DNA from: Shinella zoogloeoides | GTDB taxonomy: Bacteria > Pseudomonadota > Alphaproteobacteria > Rhizobiales > Rhizobiaceae | Direction of reading: 5' to 3' | Length of the DNA: 64,000 bases | NCBI RefSeq assembly: GCF_030733845.1 | Contig: NZ_CP132313.1 | Span: 434,001-498,000, forward strand | Translations under genes and position numbers: made by a program | Shown here: positions 34,865 through 44,624 of the stretch, in pieces | How the letters are laid out: the number at the start of each line of letters is the position of its first letter | How positions within the stretch are numbered: the stretch's first letter is position 1 | The notes under the pieces: generated by a model | Seen by the model: only the letters and a program-made list of their open reading frames with translations | What the model was told of the DNA's origin: nothing | The model's database searches: none

Positions 34865-37033
34865 TCACTCCTCAGGTAGCGCCGGTAGGGAAAAAGTGAA
34901 GCATGAGCCCTCGTCAACCGTGCCCATGGCGTCCACGCTGCCGCCATGCCGCTCGACGATACGCTTGATGAGGGCAAGGCCGATACCTGTGCCCTCGAAA
35001 TCCTCGCTTCGCTGCAGCCGCTGGAATACACCGAACAGCTTGGACTTGTAAGCCATGTCGAAGCCGACGCCGTTGTCCGCTATCCGGTACAGCACGCCGT
35101 CGTCGGTCAGGGCAGCGGATATCTCGATATGCGCCTCCTCACGCAGCCGCGTATATTTGACCGCGTTGTCGATGAGATTGTACCAGACCTGCCGAAGGAG
35201 GGTGGCGTCCCCCGTCGCAGCGGGCAGATCTTCGACCTGCCAAACGATCGAGCGGCCCGCCGTTTCCTCCGCCAGTCCCCGCCGCACCTCCGCGACGAGC
35301 TTGTTCATATCCACCTTGTCCGTGGAGAGCGTTGCTCGACCGAGATGGGAAAACGTCAGGAGATCGTCGACGAGCTCCCCCGCGGCCAGCGCCGAATCCG
35401 AAATCATCTGGAGATAATGGCGCGAGCGCTCGCCGAGGTCCTTCTCCCGCTCCGTCAGAAGCTGGGAGAAGCCGACGATATGGCGGAACGGCGCCCGCAG
35501 GTCGTGCGAGATCGAATAGGAGAAGGCCTCCAGTTCCCTGTTGGACTTCTGAAGGTCGGCGGCAAGCCTGGCCAATTGTTCCGCCTTCTTCAGCACGATC
35601 TCCACGATAGAGGCGCGCAGGTCTCGGGCGGCGGCGATCTCTGCCGGATGCCACGGCGCGCTCCTGCCGCGCACCATCTCGCGCCATGCTTCGAAAGACT
35701 TGCGGGGATGGATCCGGCCGCTCTCCCGCACTACCTTGTGCGGATCTCCCCCCCAGGTGACCGTCTTGACGACTTCCTGGCGGAACCAGATAAGCCAGCT
35801 ATCTTCCACTTGGGAAATGCGCACGGCGAGGACACCGCAGGTCCCGTCGGCGAATCCATCGTCCTGCGGGAAATCCGAGGCAACGGAGGCCGTGATGTAG
35901 AAATCGGCCACCGCACCGGGCTCTGAGAGACGGCCGATCAGACGCCTCACCTCCGGTTCTTCCGGTGCCGCACCGAGAGGCAGGAAGCTGTCTTGCGACA
36001 GGATCGCGGCGCCATCCGCCCGGGTGAGTTCCAGCAGCGTTGCTGGCGCGCCGGCCAGCCCTTCTTCCCATCGGTCGGCCTGCGCCATTGCGGCCAAGAG
36101 CTTGCCATGCACACGTGCGAGCTCGACGCCGAGTGCTGCCGTCTCGGCCCGGCTGTCAGAACTTATTCGCATGGCAAGACTCTGGACCACGAAATCGCAG
36201 GCCTCGCGTATGTCACCTGCTACATGGTGGGGATTGCGGCTGTGGCAGGACAGGAGGCCCCAGAGCTTGCCCTCCACCATGACCGATATCGACATGGATG
36301 AAAGCGTGCCCATGTTGCGCATATATTCGAGATGGACCGGCGACACGCTACGAAGCTGCGTGAAGGTCATGTCGATGGCGCCCGCATCCTGCTCTTTACC
36401 AAATGCAATCAGCGGGACCGGCTTGTAATTCGCATCGGGGATCAGGCGTATGCGGTTGAGGCTGTAGAGATTGCGGGCCTGTGCCGGAATATCGGCAGCG
36501 GGGAAACGAAGGTCGAGATAGGAAGGCAGGGTACCGTTGCCGGCTTCGGCCACGACATGCCCGTTCCAGTCGGGATCGAACCGGTACACGAGAGCCCGGT
36601 CGAAGCCGGTCAGGTTGGCGATCAGGTGCGCGGTCGCGGAAAGCGCCTCCGCCAGCACCTCGGTGGCCGTCATTTGCTGTGCGAAGCCCGTCAGGCGAAA
36701 AAGAAGCTGGTTGTGAACTGCGGGCGTGCTGCGTTCGAACTCGACGATAACGCGGCCTTGATGGACATGCGCGGACATGTCGACGTCCGGATCCTCTAGA
36801 CGGGCGCGATATACATTGGCTCCGCTTGCTTGCCAGGTCTGCAGAGTAGGCTCGATCAACCGGCGTAACCCGATCGGCGTCCGGCCCGTGATTTCCTCGA
36901 AATTTGCCGATGCCCAAAGGATATCCAGATTTGCGGGATCAAGAACAAGCAGAGATCCATGGGGCTGGATAGCACCGGGAACATGAATCGGCTCGCGTGC
37001 GCAAGCATCAAGATCGGTTTGCCTCCCTGACAT
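34865..37033 (-). CDS. bphP: Bacteriophytochrome histidine kinase
   Basis: A 722-residue red/far-red light sensor. Domains in order are PAS (about 5-110), GAF (120-300), PHY (310-470), HisKA (490-560) and HATPase (600-720). The biliverdin-binding cysteine is Cys11 (DACAREPIHVPGAIQPHG). GAF has DIPAQAR at 181-187, with FPAADIP where PASDIP is usual, plus His234 (SPVHLEYMRNMG) and His264. The PHY tongue has PRKSF at 443-447. The phospho-His is His510 in SYSISHDLRAPF. The ATG at 37033 has a GAGAGGA site. Its chromophore can come from the heme oxygenase at 40382. Confidence 0.93.
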   Translation of the reverse strand: MSGRQTDLDACAREPIHVPGAIQPHGSLLVLDPANLDILWASANFEEITGRTPIGLRRLIEPTLQTWQASGANVYRARLEDPDVDMSAHVHQGRVIVEFERSTPAVHNQLLFRLTGFAQQMTATEVLAEALSATAHLIANLTGFDRALVYRFDPDWNGHVVAEAGNGTLPSYLDLRFPAADIPAQARNLYSLNRIRLIPDANYKPVPLIAFGKEQDAGAIDMTFTQLRSVSPVHLEYMRNMGTLSSMSISVMVEGKLWGLLSCHSRNPHHVAGDIREACDFVVQSLAMRISSDSRAETAALGVELARVHGKLLAAMAQADRWEEGLAGAPATLLELTRADGAAILSQDSFLPLGAAPEEPEVRRLIGRLSEPGAVADFYITASVASDFPQDDGFADGTCGVLAVRISQVEDSWLIWFRQEVVKTVTWGGDPHKVVRESGRIHPRKSFEAWREMVRGRSAPWHPAEIAAARDLRASIVEIVLKKAEQLARLAADLQKSNRELEAFSYSISHDLRAPFRHIVGFSQLLTEREKDLGERSRHYLQMISDSALAAGELVDDLLTFSHLGRATLSTDKVDMNKLVAEVRRGLAEETAGRSIVWQVEDLPAATGDATLLRQVWYNLIDNAVKYTRLREEAHIEISAALTDDGVLYRIADNGVGFDMAYKSKLFGVFQRLQRSEDFEGTGIGLALIKRIVERHGGSVDAMGTVDEGSCFTFSLPALPEE

Positions 37034-37340
37034 AGAATCCTCTCTCCTGGCGCGCCAATCACAGGCCAACCTTAGTGATAGTCTGGATCGTGTAAACCGA
37101 TCGCGACAAGGTTAGAAGGCCGTCTACTATCTAAGATTGGGTTGGAACTTTGGTAGCCCTCTGCCAGGTCGGTATCCGGACAAATTAAAGATAAGTGGCT
37201 CCGAATATCGCAAGCGCATGACCCGCGCCCGCAGCATGTCCTTTGCATTTTATTAAGATTGTTCACAAAGACTGCCCTCGGGGACGGGCGAAATTCCAGG
37301 GGATGCGCGTTGTGTCAAGACCAACGAACTGGAGATACCG
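37034..37340. other. Divergent intergenic region between bphP and a receiver gene
   Basis: About 307 bases holding both promoters. I found no convincing GGAAC-N16-CGTT or TGATCC-N18-TA element; the GGAAC near 37145 lacks a -10 at the right distance. No RNA gene seen. Confidence 0.4.
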
Positions 37341-37745
37341 ATGGCCGCATCGCAGTCCACCATTCTCGTCGTCGAGGACGAACCGCTCATCAGCCTCATA
37401 CTGATCGAGGCGTTGCAGGATGAGGGCTACCGGGTTCTGGCGGCATCCAATGTCCTGGAAGCCATCGGCCATATAGCAAGACACGCCGAAATCGACGGCC
37501 TGGTCACGGATGTCGATCTGCCCGGCGGGCTGAGTGGCATCGATCTGCTGAAACTGTTCAGCAATTGCAGGCCGGACGCGGCCAGGATCGTTGTTTCGGG
37601 AAGAGGCGATCTGCAGGAGGCGACATTGCCGGCGACGTGCCGAACCTTCGCAAAGCCCTACAGACTGGGCGACGTGATCGCCGAATTAGACAACCAGATC
37701 AAGGCGAAAGACGCCGGCCTGTCTGCCCGGAGCGTGCGTTCGTAG
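37341..37745 (+). CDS. Stand-alone receiver-domain response regulator
   Basis: A 134-residue CheY-like protein (ILVVEDEPLISLILIEAL). The phosphoacceptor is Asp57 in GLVTDVDLPGGLSG and the switch Lys is in TFAKPYRLGDV. A CTGGAG site precedes the ATG. It sits upstream of the hybrid kinase at 37901 on the same strand with a 155-base gap that includes a GC-rich hairpin. No output domain. Confidence 0.85.
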   Translation: MAASQSTILVVEDEPLISLILIEALQDEGYRVLAASNVLEAIGHIARHAEIDGLVTDVDLPGGLSGIDLLKLFSNCRPDAARIVVSGRGDLQEATLPATCRTFAKPYRLGDVIAELDNQIKAKDAGLSARSVRS

Positions 37746-37900
37746 CGTCACGGCGCGACGGCCGGCAGTTGGCCGCGCCGGCGCAACATCACTTCTCTTA
37801 TATTCCTCTCAATTTTTTTAAAAATTTTCACAGCGTTACGGTGCTTTTCAATTCTTCGGACTGATCCATATAAGCCCGCGACACATCGAGAAACGGCAAA

Positions 37901-40363
37901 ATGACCCTCACTCCAAACGCAGTCAGCGAGATGAACCAGCGCATTCGGGCGATCGACTGGGAGAAAACATCCTTTGGTGCCGAAGCCGACTGGCCGCAGG
38001 AACTACGGATGGCGCTGAGCCTGTGTCTCGCCACTACGCTTCCTACGGCGCTCTATTGGGGAGACGATCTTCGTCTTCTGTATAACGACGCCTGGGCGCC
38101 GATTGCGGGAGAAAAACACCCTTGGGCACTGGGGCGCCCGGCCCGCGAGGTCTGGGCCGATATCTGGCACGTGATCGAGCCCCAACTCCACGCCGTGCTG
38201 CAGACCGGCCAGGGATTTTCGGTCACCGATCAGATGCTGCCCATGCAGCGCGGCGGTCGCATACAGCTAACCCACTGGGACTACAGCTTCGCGCCGATCT
38301 TCGGACAGAACGGCAAGGTCCTCGGCATATTCAACCAAGGCAACGAGACGACGGCGCGCCTGTCGGCCGAGCGGGCGCTGCGCGCCAGTGAGGAGAGGCT
38401 GGAATATGCTCTTGGCGCATCGGATACGGTGGGCACATGGGATTGGGACATCCCCAATGACCGGGTGATTGCCGATGCGCGCTTTGCCAAACTCTACGGC
38501 GTAACGCGCGAAAAGGCCGCCGCCGGGGCGCCGATTGCCGATTTCTTCAATGCCATCCACCCGGACGATCTTCCCCATGTGGAAAAGGCCATTGCGGCGG
38601 CCTTGAAGGATGGCAGCGTTTTTTCCCAGGAATACCGTCTCCTCCAGCCGGACGGCGCGCACAGATGGGTCATCGCCGAAGGCCGGCCGACGCTTGCGCC
38701 CGATGGGACGCCTCTGCGCTTCCCCGGCATCAGCTTCGATATAACCGACCGTAAAGATGCAGAAGCCGCTCTCCGCGACAGCGAGGAGCGCCTCCGGGCG
38801 ATCACGAACTCCATCGACCAGATGATCTGGTCGACGACGCCGGATGGATACCACGACTACTATAACCAGCGCTGGTACGATTTCACTGGGGTCCCGCCAG
38901 GTTCGACCGATGGCGAGGGCTGGGCCGGCATGTTCCATCCCGAGGATCAGGACCGTGCCTGGTCCGTCTGGCGGCGTAGCCTGGAGACGGGCGAGCCCTA
39001 TCACATCGAATATCGGCTTCGGCACCGTAGCGGAAAATACCGCTGGGTGCTGGGCCGCGCGCAGCCTGTGCGCAATGAGGATGGTGCAATCACCCGCTGG
39101 TTCGGCTCCTGTACGGACATCCAGGACATTGTCGATGCGCGAGAGGTGCTCGCCCGGTCTCGCGAGGAGCTTGAAAAGGAAGTGCAGGAACGAACCGCCA
39201 GGCTCATCGACGCCGAAGCGCAGCTTCGGCAGGCGCAAAAAATGGAAGCCGTCGGCCAACTCACCGGAGGCGTGGCCCATGACTTCAATAACATGCTGGC
39301 CGTCATTCTCGGCGCGATGAACCTCCTTGAAAGACGCCTGGCCCGCGGGGAAACAGATCTAGCGCGTTACATCGAGGCCGCCAAGGACGGGGCAAACCGT
39401 GCCGCCGCCCTCACCCAGCGCCTGCTTGCCTTCTCCCGTCGCCAGCCGCTTCAGCCTGAAATCATCGAACCGAACCGCATGGTCACGGGCATGAGTGATC
39501 TGCTGGCGAGAGCCCTCGGAGAGCAGGTCCAGGTCGAAACCGTGCTCGCCGCGGGGCTATGGCGCATTAATGCGGATGTCAGCCAACTTGAGAACGCGAT
39601 CCTCAATCTTGCCGTCAACGGCCGCGATGCCATGCCGAACGGCGGCCGGCTGACGGTCGAAACCGCCAACACATTCGTCTCAGAGGACTATGCCCAAGAA
39701 CATTCGATGTCGCCCGGCCAATATGTGATGATTGCCGTCACCGATACGGGCACGGGAATGAGCAGCGACACGCTCGCGAAAGCGTTCGATCCCTTTTTCA
39801 CGACAAAAGAGGTCGGCAAAGGGTCCGGCCTCGGCCTGAGCCAAGTTTTCGGCTTCGTACGCCAGTCGGGCGGACACGTAAAGATCTATTCCGAACCGGG
39901 CCACGGAACCACCGTGAAGCTCTACCTCCCACGTCATTACGGCGAGGCGGAAACCAGAGACATAACACCGCAGAATGTCGAGCCTGCTCGTGGCGCACAT
40001 GGCGAACTCGTACTGGTGGTGGAAGATGACGAGCGGGTGCGCAACTTCTCCGTCGAGGCGCTACGCGAACTCGGTTACACGGTGGCGGAAGCCAATAGCG
40101 GGGCGGCAGCGCTAGCCCTGTTGGGAGAGGGCCTGAAGCCCACGCTCCTCTTTACCGATATCGTTATGCCGGAGATGACGGGCCGCGAGCTCGCCACGCT
40201 GGCATCGAAAGATCTAGGTGAACTGAAGGTACTTTACACGACCGGCTACACCCGGAACGCCGTCGTTCACAACGGCATCCTGGATCCAGGAACCCATCTG
40301 CTTCAAAAGCCTTTCAGTCTGGAGCAACTGGCTGAAAAGGTTCGACGCGTGATCGATGGCTAG
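37901..40363 (+). CDS. PAS-containing hybrid histidine kinase
   Basis: An 820-residue cytoplasmic sensor kinase with no membrane helix. An N-terminal PAS-like domain (about 20-155; [20 protein letters not shown]) is followed by two PAS/PAC modules (about 160-290 and 290-420). A HisKA domain has phospho-His460 ([18 protein letters not shown]), an HATPase follows ([27 protein letters not shown]), and a C-terminal receiver has Asp753 ([13 protein letters not shown]). The ligand is unknown; the second PAS type ([10 protein letters not shown]) is common in blue-light or redox sensors but no LOV cysteine motif is seen. It lies between bphP and its chromophore enzyme, so it likely belongs to the same circuit. 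Confidence 0.88.
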   Translation: MTLTPNAVSEMNQRIRAIDWEKTSFGAEADWPQELRMALSLCLATTLPTALYWGDDLRLLYNDAWAPIAGEKHPWALGRPAREVWADIWHVIEPQLHAVLQTGQGFSVTDQMLPMQRGGRIQLTHWDYSFAPIFGQNGKVLGIFNQGNETTARLSAERALRASEERLEYALGASDTVGTWDWDIPNDRVIADARFAKLYGVTREKAAAGAPIADFFNAIHPDDLPHVEKAIAAALKDGSVFSQEYRLLQPDGAHRWVIAEGRPTLAPDGTPLRFPGISFDITDRKDAEAALRDSEERLRAITNSIDQMIWSTTPDGYHDYYNQRWYDFTGVPPGSTDGEGWAGMFHPEDQDRAWSVWRRSLETGEPYHIEYRLRHRSGKYRWVLGRAQPVRNEDGAITRWFGSCTDIQDIVDAREVLARSREELEKEVQERTARLIDAEAQLRQAQKMEAVGQLTGGVAHDFNNMLAVILGAMNLLERRLARGETDLARYIEAAKDGANRAAALTQRLLAFSRRQPLQPEIIEPNRMVTGMSDLLARALGEQVQVETVLAAGLWRINADVSQLENAILNLAVNGRDAMPNGGRLTVETANTFVSEDYAQEHSMSPGQYVMIAVTDTGTGMSSDTLAKAFDPFFTTKEVGKGSGLGLSQVFGFVRQSGGHVKIYSEPGHGTTVKLYLPRHYGEAETRDITPQNVEPARGAHGELVLVVEDDERVRNFSVEALRELGYTVAEANSGAAALALLGEGLKPTLLFTDIVMPEMTGRELATLASKDLGELKVLYTTGYTRNAVVHNGILDPGTHLLQKPFSLEQLAEKVRRVIDG

Positions 40364-40381
40364 TCGGCATCCAGTTTGACG

Positions 40382-40939
40382 TCAGGATACGGCGACCCGC
40401 TCTGTCTCGACGCACCGCAAGGCGAGGTCGAAGACCGCATTGGCGGCCCGGTCGGCGCATTCGATGTCGAAGTCTTCAGCGTCGTCCAGTTGACGAAGAA
40501 AGGACTGCCAGTGCGAGATGTCGCGCGTCATCACCGCCAGATGCCGTGCACCGAAACTATCAGTCATTCCCAGCGCAGCGGCTCGTGATTTTAGAACCCG
40601 CGCGCCTAGGGTGGATCCTTCCAGAACGTAAAGCGCACCCAGCAGTGCACTGTGATTATCAAATGGAGCGATAGAAGTGTGGGCGTCCGTTAGCCGGATA
40701 CCTAGATCCGAGGCGTCCTGCGCAATCGAATCGTACACGGCCTGCGGGCGCCAGGACCAATCCCTCGGCCAGATGACATTGTGCATAACGCGATCCATCG
40801 CAAAGCGAAATCTGCCGATAAAGGCAACATATCCGCGATACTCTTCAACGCTTTGAAATACGCCGATCAAGGCATCGAGCTTCTCGTGCTTGTATCGTGT
40901 TCGATCCCGAAGCCCGAACCTCCTTTCACTATGCCTCAT
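40382..40939 (-). CDS. bphO: Biliverdin-producing heme oxygenase (BphO-like)
   Basis: A 185-residue heme oxygenase. The proximal heme ligand is probably His18 (RTRYKHEKLDALIG). The distal helix segment GALYVLEGSTLGARVL is the family signature with the flexible glycines. It cleaves heme to biliverdin IX-alpha, the phytochrome chromophore. The ATG at 40939 has a GGGAG site. It is transcribed convergently with the hybrid kinase rather than in the bphP operon. Confidence 0.87.
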   Translation of the reverse strand: MRHSERRFGLRDRTRYKHEKLDALIGVFQSVEEYRGYVAFIGRFRFAMDRVMHNVIWPRDWSWRPQAVYDSIAQDASDLGIRLTDAHTSIAPFDNHSALLGALYVLEGSTLGARVLKSRAAALGMTDSFGARHLAVMTRDISHWQSFLRQLDDAEDFDIECADRAANAVFDLALRCVETERVAVS

Positions 40940-41046
40940 GTGCTCCCGTCAAGAAGCGTATCGTCGTGCAACCACGCGGAAGAGATTTCCCCATACAACG
41001 ATCGTACCAGAGTTAAGGACCGGAAGCACCTGAGAAGCTTAGATGT

Positions 41047-42378
41047 TTAAGCGCCCTGCAAGTTTTGGAATATTCGATCGGATTCTCCTCGGACCGACCA
41101 TGGCCGCATAACTCCACCCAGGTTCTCACCAACAGCCAAGCCCGCTTGGATTGCATCTTCATGAAAGCCGGATCCGAAATAGGACCCACAGAACCAAGTG
41201 TTCGCTTCACCCTGCAGCGACCATAGTTGCCGTTGGGCGGTTAGAGTCGCCGCATTGAAGAGCGGATGCTGGTAGAGCCCGCGCCAGATTACCTTGTCTT
41301 CGGCCGGGGCATGTAAGGGGCTAAGCGTGACGAAGTACGGACGAGGATCGGAAATCCCCTGCAACCGGTTCATCCAGTAGGTGACACAGGGCTTGCGCAT
41401 CGCCGCGCCGTCACGTCCGGATTGCGCGAGGTAGTTCCAGCTTGCCCAGACACGCCTGCGACTTGGCATCAAAGTTTCGTCCCGATGAAGCACCGTCTCG
41501 TTGTCGCCATAGGCGAACACGTTCAACAGTTCATCTTCGCGTGGGGAGCGGTCGGCAAGCATCGCCAGTGCCTGGTCGGCATGGGCGCCGATCACGACGT
41601 GATCGAACCATTCGGCCTCGCCGCCACCCACGGAAATCTCAACCGCGCCGTTGACGCGACGGATTGACCTCACCGGCGCATTTGTCCGGATCCTGTCGCG
41701 GAATGACGCGGTAAGACGCTCGACATAGGCGCGACTTCCGCCATCGACCGTTCGCCAGATTGGTCGGCGCACGAATTTCAGCAAGCCGTGGTTCTCGCAG
41801 AAGCGCACGAAGGAAAGCGCCGGATAATTCCCGATCTCAAGTGCCGGTGTCGACCAGATCGCAGCCGCCATTGGATAAAGGTGGTCTTCGCGAAACGCCC
41901 GCCCGAAGCCGGCGCTATCGAGATAGTCGTTGAGGCTAGCGGAAGGATCGAGATTGCGCACGCCGCTTGGCGCCTGACGGTAGAAACGCATGAGGTCTCG
42001 CAGCATCGACCAGAAGCGCGGGCTGGCGAGGTTGCTGCGCTGGGCGAAAAGACCGCCAAGGTTCGCGCCGGCATATTCCAGCTTCCCACCGTCCATCGAA
42101 ACGGCGAAGGACATGTCCGACGCCTTGGTCGGCACGTCGAGATGTGCGAACAAAGCCGTGAGGTTGGGATAGGTCGCCTCGTTGTAGACGATGAAGCCTG
42201 TATCGACCGGCGCGCCGCCGGCATCCACCGTGTGCGAATGGCCGCCAATACGATTGTCGGCCTCGAAAACCGTCACGTCGTGGCGTTGCGACAGCAACCA
42301 CGCCGCTGAAAGACCGGCAACGCCCGTGCCGACGATCGCGATTTTGAGTGGCCGATCCGATTGAGGAAAATGGCGCAT
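41047..42378 (-). CDS. FAD-dependent amine-oxidase-family protein of the RpoE-ChrR regulon
   Basis: A 443-residue flavoprotein. The dinucleotide-binding motif is KIAIVGTGVAGLSAAWLLS with the acidic end of strand 2 in VFEADNRIGGHSHTV. The C-terminal FAD motif is WFCGSYFGSGFHEDAIQAG. Similarity is to the flavoproteins linked to unusual fatty acids and to the singlet-oxygen response in Rhodobacter sphaeroides. ATG 42378 has an AAGGGT site; upstream in-frame starts would lie inside the promoter region. It is divergent from rpoE and has its own TGATCC-N18-TAAAGG promoter. Confidence 0.85.
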   Translation of the reverse strand: MRHFPQSDRPLKIAIVGTGVAGLSAAWLLSQRHDVTVFEADNRIGGHSHTVDAGGAPVDTGFIVYNEATYPNLTALFAHLDVPTKASDMSFAVSMDGGKLEYAGANLGGLFAQRSNLASPRFWSMLRDLMRFYRQAPSGVRNLDPSASLNDYLDSAGFGRAFREDHLYPMAAAIWSTPALEIGNYPALSFVRFCENHGLLKFVRRPIWRTVDGGSRAYVERLTASFRDRIRTNAPVRSIRRVNGAVEISVGGGEAEWFDHVVIGAHADQALAMLADRSPREDELLNVFAYGDNETVLHRDETLMPSRRRVWASWNYLAQSGRDGAAMRKPCVTYWMNRLQGISDPRPYFVTLSPLHAPAEDKVIWRGLYQHPLFNAATLTAQRQLWSLQGEANTWFCGSYFGSGFHEDAIQAGLAVGENLGGVMRPWSVRGESDRIFQNLQGA

Positions 42379-42422
42379 GGTGACCCTTTTGCGGCTTTCG
42401 AAGTCTGGATAACTATCTGTAT

Positions 42423-42452
42423 CCTTTACGAGCGGAGACTTCTGACGGATCA
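42423..42452 (-). promoter_or_regulatory. RpoE (ChrR-type ECF) promoter for the amine oxidase gene
   Basis: Minus strand TGATCC (42452-42447), 18 bases, TAAAGG (42428-42423). Predicted start near 42416, about 38 bases before the ATG. It shares TGATCCGTCAG with the site at 46651-46680. Confidence 0.7.
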
Positions 42453-42478
42453 CTGCGAAGAAACTATATTGCATGGTG

Positions 42479-42508
42479 TGATCCGCTTTGAAGAGCACCG
42501 CGTAGAAG
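42479..42508 (+). promoter_or_regulatory. RpoE (ChrR-type ECF) autoregulated promoter
   Basis: TGATCC (42479-42484), 18 bases, TAGAAG (42503-42508). The predicted start falls at the chosen rpoE ATG (42514), so the RpoE-driven transcript may be leaderless or use a later start, while a second upstream promoter would supply the GAAGGA ribosome site. Confidence 0.65.
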
Positions 42509-42513
42509 GATGC

Positions 42514-43152
42514 ATGAATGAAGCTTCGAACCCCGTTGAGCGTGATCACAAACCCGGTTTCCAGACCGGCCGGCGGCTTGCTGTGGTAAGTTCAAGGGAC
42601 AAACAACAAACGCCCTCGCCCGATGCACTTGTCGACATGATGAGACAGGTCTCGCAGGATAGGGACCGTCAAGCTTTTGCCCTCCTCTTCCGCCATTTCG
42701 GGCCGAAGCTGAAAACCTTCTTCCTGCGCTGGACGATGTCGTCCGTCGCGGCGGAGGATCTCGTACAGGAGACGATGCTGACCGTTTGGCGCAAGGCATC
42801 GTATTTCGATGCGGATCGCGCGGGGGTCGCCACCTGGATCTTTACGGTCGCGCGCAACATTCGCATTGATCACCTGCGACGGCAGAAGGACCCCTCGGCT
42901 CTGCCGCCAGATCCTGAAAACGCAGCCGATACGGTCGAGGACGGAATGCTCGGCGCCGAGCGGGATGCGGCGGTGCGCGACGCGCTAACCGCGCTCTCGC
43001 CCGAGCAACAGACGATCATTCGCCTCTCGTATTTCAGCGAGAAATCGCAGACTGAAATCGCCGATGAGCTGGGCATCCCGCTCGGCACCGTGAAATCTAG
43101 AACACGCCTGGCCATGAACCGGCTTCGCGGGCTGCTGGAAGACAGATCATGA
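42514..43152 (+). CDS. rpoE: ECF sigma factor, RpoE of the RpoE-ChrR type
   Basis: A 212-residue group-4 sigma factor. Region 2 is AFALLFRHFGPKLKTFFLRW through AEDLVQETMLTVWRKA. Region 4 is LSPEQQTIIRLSYFSEKSQT, then IADELGIPLGTVKSRTRLAM. Pairing with a ChrR-type zinc anti-sigma (stop and start overlap ATGA) puts it in the ECF11 group that answers singlet oxygen and organic hydroperoxides. It should drive the TGATCC promoters in this block. ATG 42514 has a GAAGGA site; longer in-frame starts would pre-date the autoregulated promoter. Confidence 0.92.
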   Translation: MNEASNPVERDHKPGFQTGRRLAVVSSRDKQQTPSPDALVDMMRQVSQDRDRQAFALLFRHFGPKLKTFFLRWTMSSVAAEDLVQETMLTVWRKASYFDADRAGVATWIFTVARNIRIDHLRRQKDPSALPPDPENAADTVEDGMLGAERDAAVRDALTALSPEQQTIIRLSYFSEKSQTEIADELGIPLGTVKSRTRLAMNRLRGLLEDRS

Positions 43153-43805
43153 CCACCACACATCACGCAACCGACGAGACCCTGATGCGTTATGCGGCCG
43201 GCACGCTTGCCGCCGCGCCCGCCATCGTCGTCAGGGCGCATCTGGCGAGCTGCCCGGCCTGCCGCGCCCGCGTCGGCGAATATGAAGCGCTGGGCGGCGC
43301 GCTCCTGGAAGAAACGGAACCGACGCAGATGTCGGCAACTGCACTGAACGACGTCCTCGCCATGCTCGATGACGAGGATGCCGCCCCCGCCCTCCTCGCA
43401 CCGCCGCCGCTGGCGCCGGTAGAGATTGAAGGCATTCGCCTGCCGGACGCCTTGCGCGGCTGCGATATCGGACGCTGGCGCTGGATCGGCCCCGGTATGA
43501 AGATGAGCCGGGTCGGCGTGCCGCAGGATCCGGATGCCAATCTCATCTTGCTCAAGGTCGCCCCCGGCCGCGCGCTTCCCGACCACGGGCATGTCGGCAC
43601 CGAGTTCACCTACATCGTATCGGGATCGTTTTCCGACCGTTTCGGCCGGTTCCTCCCCGGGGACCTTGCTGAAATGGATGAGGATGTCGAGCACCAGCCG
43701 ATCGTCGACAAAGATGGCGAGTGCATCTGCCTCGCCGCCCTAGAAGGCAAGATGCGCTTCAAGAACGTCATCGGCCGCATGCTGCAGCCGATCTTCGGGA
43801 TCTGA
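43149..43805 (+). CDS. chrR: ChrR zinc-binding anti-sigma factor
   Basis: A 218-residue cytoplasmic anti-sigma factor. The N-terminal anti-sigma domain has zinc ligands His6, His31, Cys35 and Cys38 (HLASCPACRARV), the same residue numbers as in Rhodobacter sphaeroides ChrR. The C-terminal cupin has His146, His148, Glu152 and His182 (PDHGHVGTEFTYIVSG; EHQPI), matching the second zinc site. The full ligand set suggests a working singlet-oxygen-responsive switch. Translationally coupled to rpoE. Not related to chromate transport despite the name. Confidence 0.93.
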   Translation: MTTTHHATDETLMRYAAGTLAAAPAIVVRAHLASCPACRARVGEYEALGGALLEETEPTQMSATALNDVLAMLDDEDAAPALLAPPPLAPVEIEGIRLPDALRGCDIGRWRWIGPGMKMSRVGVPQDPDANLILLKVAPGRALPDHGHVGTEFTYIVSGSFSDRFGRFLPGDLAEMDEDVEHQPIVDKDGECICLAALEGKMRFKNVIGRMLQPIFGI

Positions 43806-43808
43806 ACC

Positions 43809-44624
43809 ATGTCGGCGGCGGCGCTCTTCCTTTTTCTGGCCGCCGCTATCTCGCTGGGCATGGCAGCCGTTTGGCTCGCGGTCGTGAAGGGGGCGGGATC
43901 CGGCTGGGTCGATACCGTCTGGTCCTTTCTCGTGGGCGGGGCCGGTGTCGCCGCCGCGCTTGTTCCGGTTTCGGGCTGGGAGGGCGATGGGCAGCGACGG
44001 CTTCTCATGGCAGCGGTGGCCGCGCTCTGGTCTTGTCGTCTTGGCCTGCATATCCTGCGGCGCACACTGAAAGGCGGTGAGGATCCTCGCTACGCGAAAC
44101 TTCAGGAGGAATGGGGCGAACGCTGGCGCTGGCGTCTCTTCCTGTTTCTGCAGATCCAGGCCGCCGCCGCGCTTCTCCTGACCACCACGATCTTCGCCAC
44201 AGCACGCAACCCGGCCTTGGGCTGGCAGTGGAGCGATATTGCCGGCATCGCGATCATCGTCATCGCCGTCGTGGGGGAAGGCATTGCCGATGCGCAGCTG
44301 GCGCGGTTTCGCGACGACGACACCAACGGGGGTAAGGTCTGCGATGTCGGGCTCTGGGGCCTGTCGCGCCATCCCAACTATTTCTTCCAGTGGTTCGGAT
44401 GGGTTGGTTATGCAGTCGTGGCTGTTGGTCCTGCCGGAGATTGGGGCTGGGGTTGGCTGGCGCTTGCAGGCCCCGCCCTGATGTATTGGCTGCTTGTGCA
44501 CGTTTCAGGGATTCCGCCGCTTGAAGCGCACATGATGCGTTCGCGTGGCGCTGCCTTCACCGCCTATGCCAGGCGCGTCAATGCCTTCTGGCCGGGCCCA
44601 CAAAAACGGGAGCAGACGACATGA
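43809..44624 (+). CDS. DUF1295-family membrane protein
   Basis: A 271-residue inner-membrane protein with about seven helices. The C-terminal signature CDVGLWGLSRHPNYFFQWFG (steroid-reductase/isoprenylcysteine-methyltransferase-like NADPH or SAM pocket) and the ending EAHMMRSRGAAFTAYARRVN identify DUF1295. Lies 3 bases after chrR and overlaps the next gene (ATGA). Operon position beside fatty-acid-modifying enzymes suggests a lipid substrate, perhaps reduction of an unsaturated lipid; this is inference. Confidence 0.82.
   Translation: MSAAALFLFLAAAISLGMAAVWLAVVKGAGSGWVDTVWSFLVGGAGVAAALVPVSGWEGDGQRRLLMAAVAALWSCRLGLHILRRTLKGGEDPRYAKLQEEWGERWRWRLFLFLQIQAAAALLLTTTIFATARNPALGWQWSDIAGIAIIVIAVVGEGIADAQLARFRDDDTNGGKVCDVGLWGLSRHPNYFFQWFGWVGYAVVAVGPAGDWGWGWLALAGPALMYWLLVHVSGIPPLEAHMMRSRGAAFTAYARRVNAFWPGPQKREQTT

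Noticed and set aside
37143..37170. GGAAC between bphP and the receiver gene as a general-stress promoter
   Set aside because: No CGTT or GGTT at 16-17 bases.
37860..37895. TGATCC just upstream of the hybrid kinase gene
   Set aside because: No TA(A/G)A element 18 bases downstream.
43149..43805. Linking chrR to the chromate genes chrB/chrA by name
   Set aside because: The zinc anti-sigma ligands and coupling to rpoE show it is the singlet-oxygen anti-sigma factor, unrelated to chromate transport.
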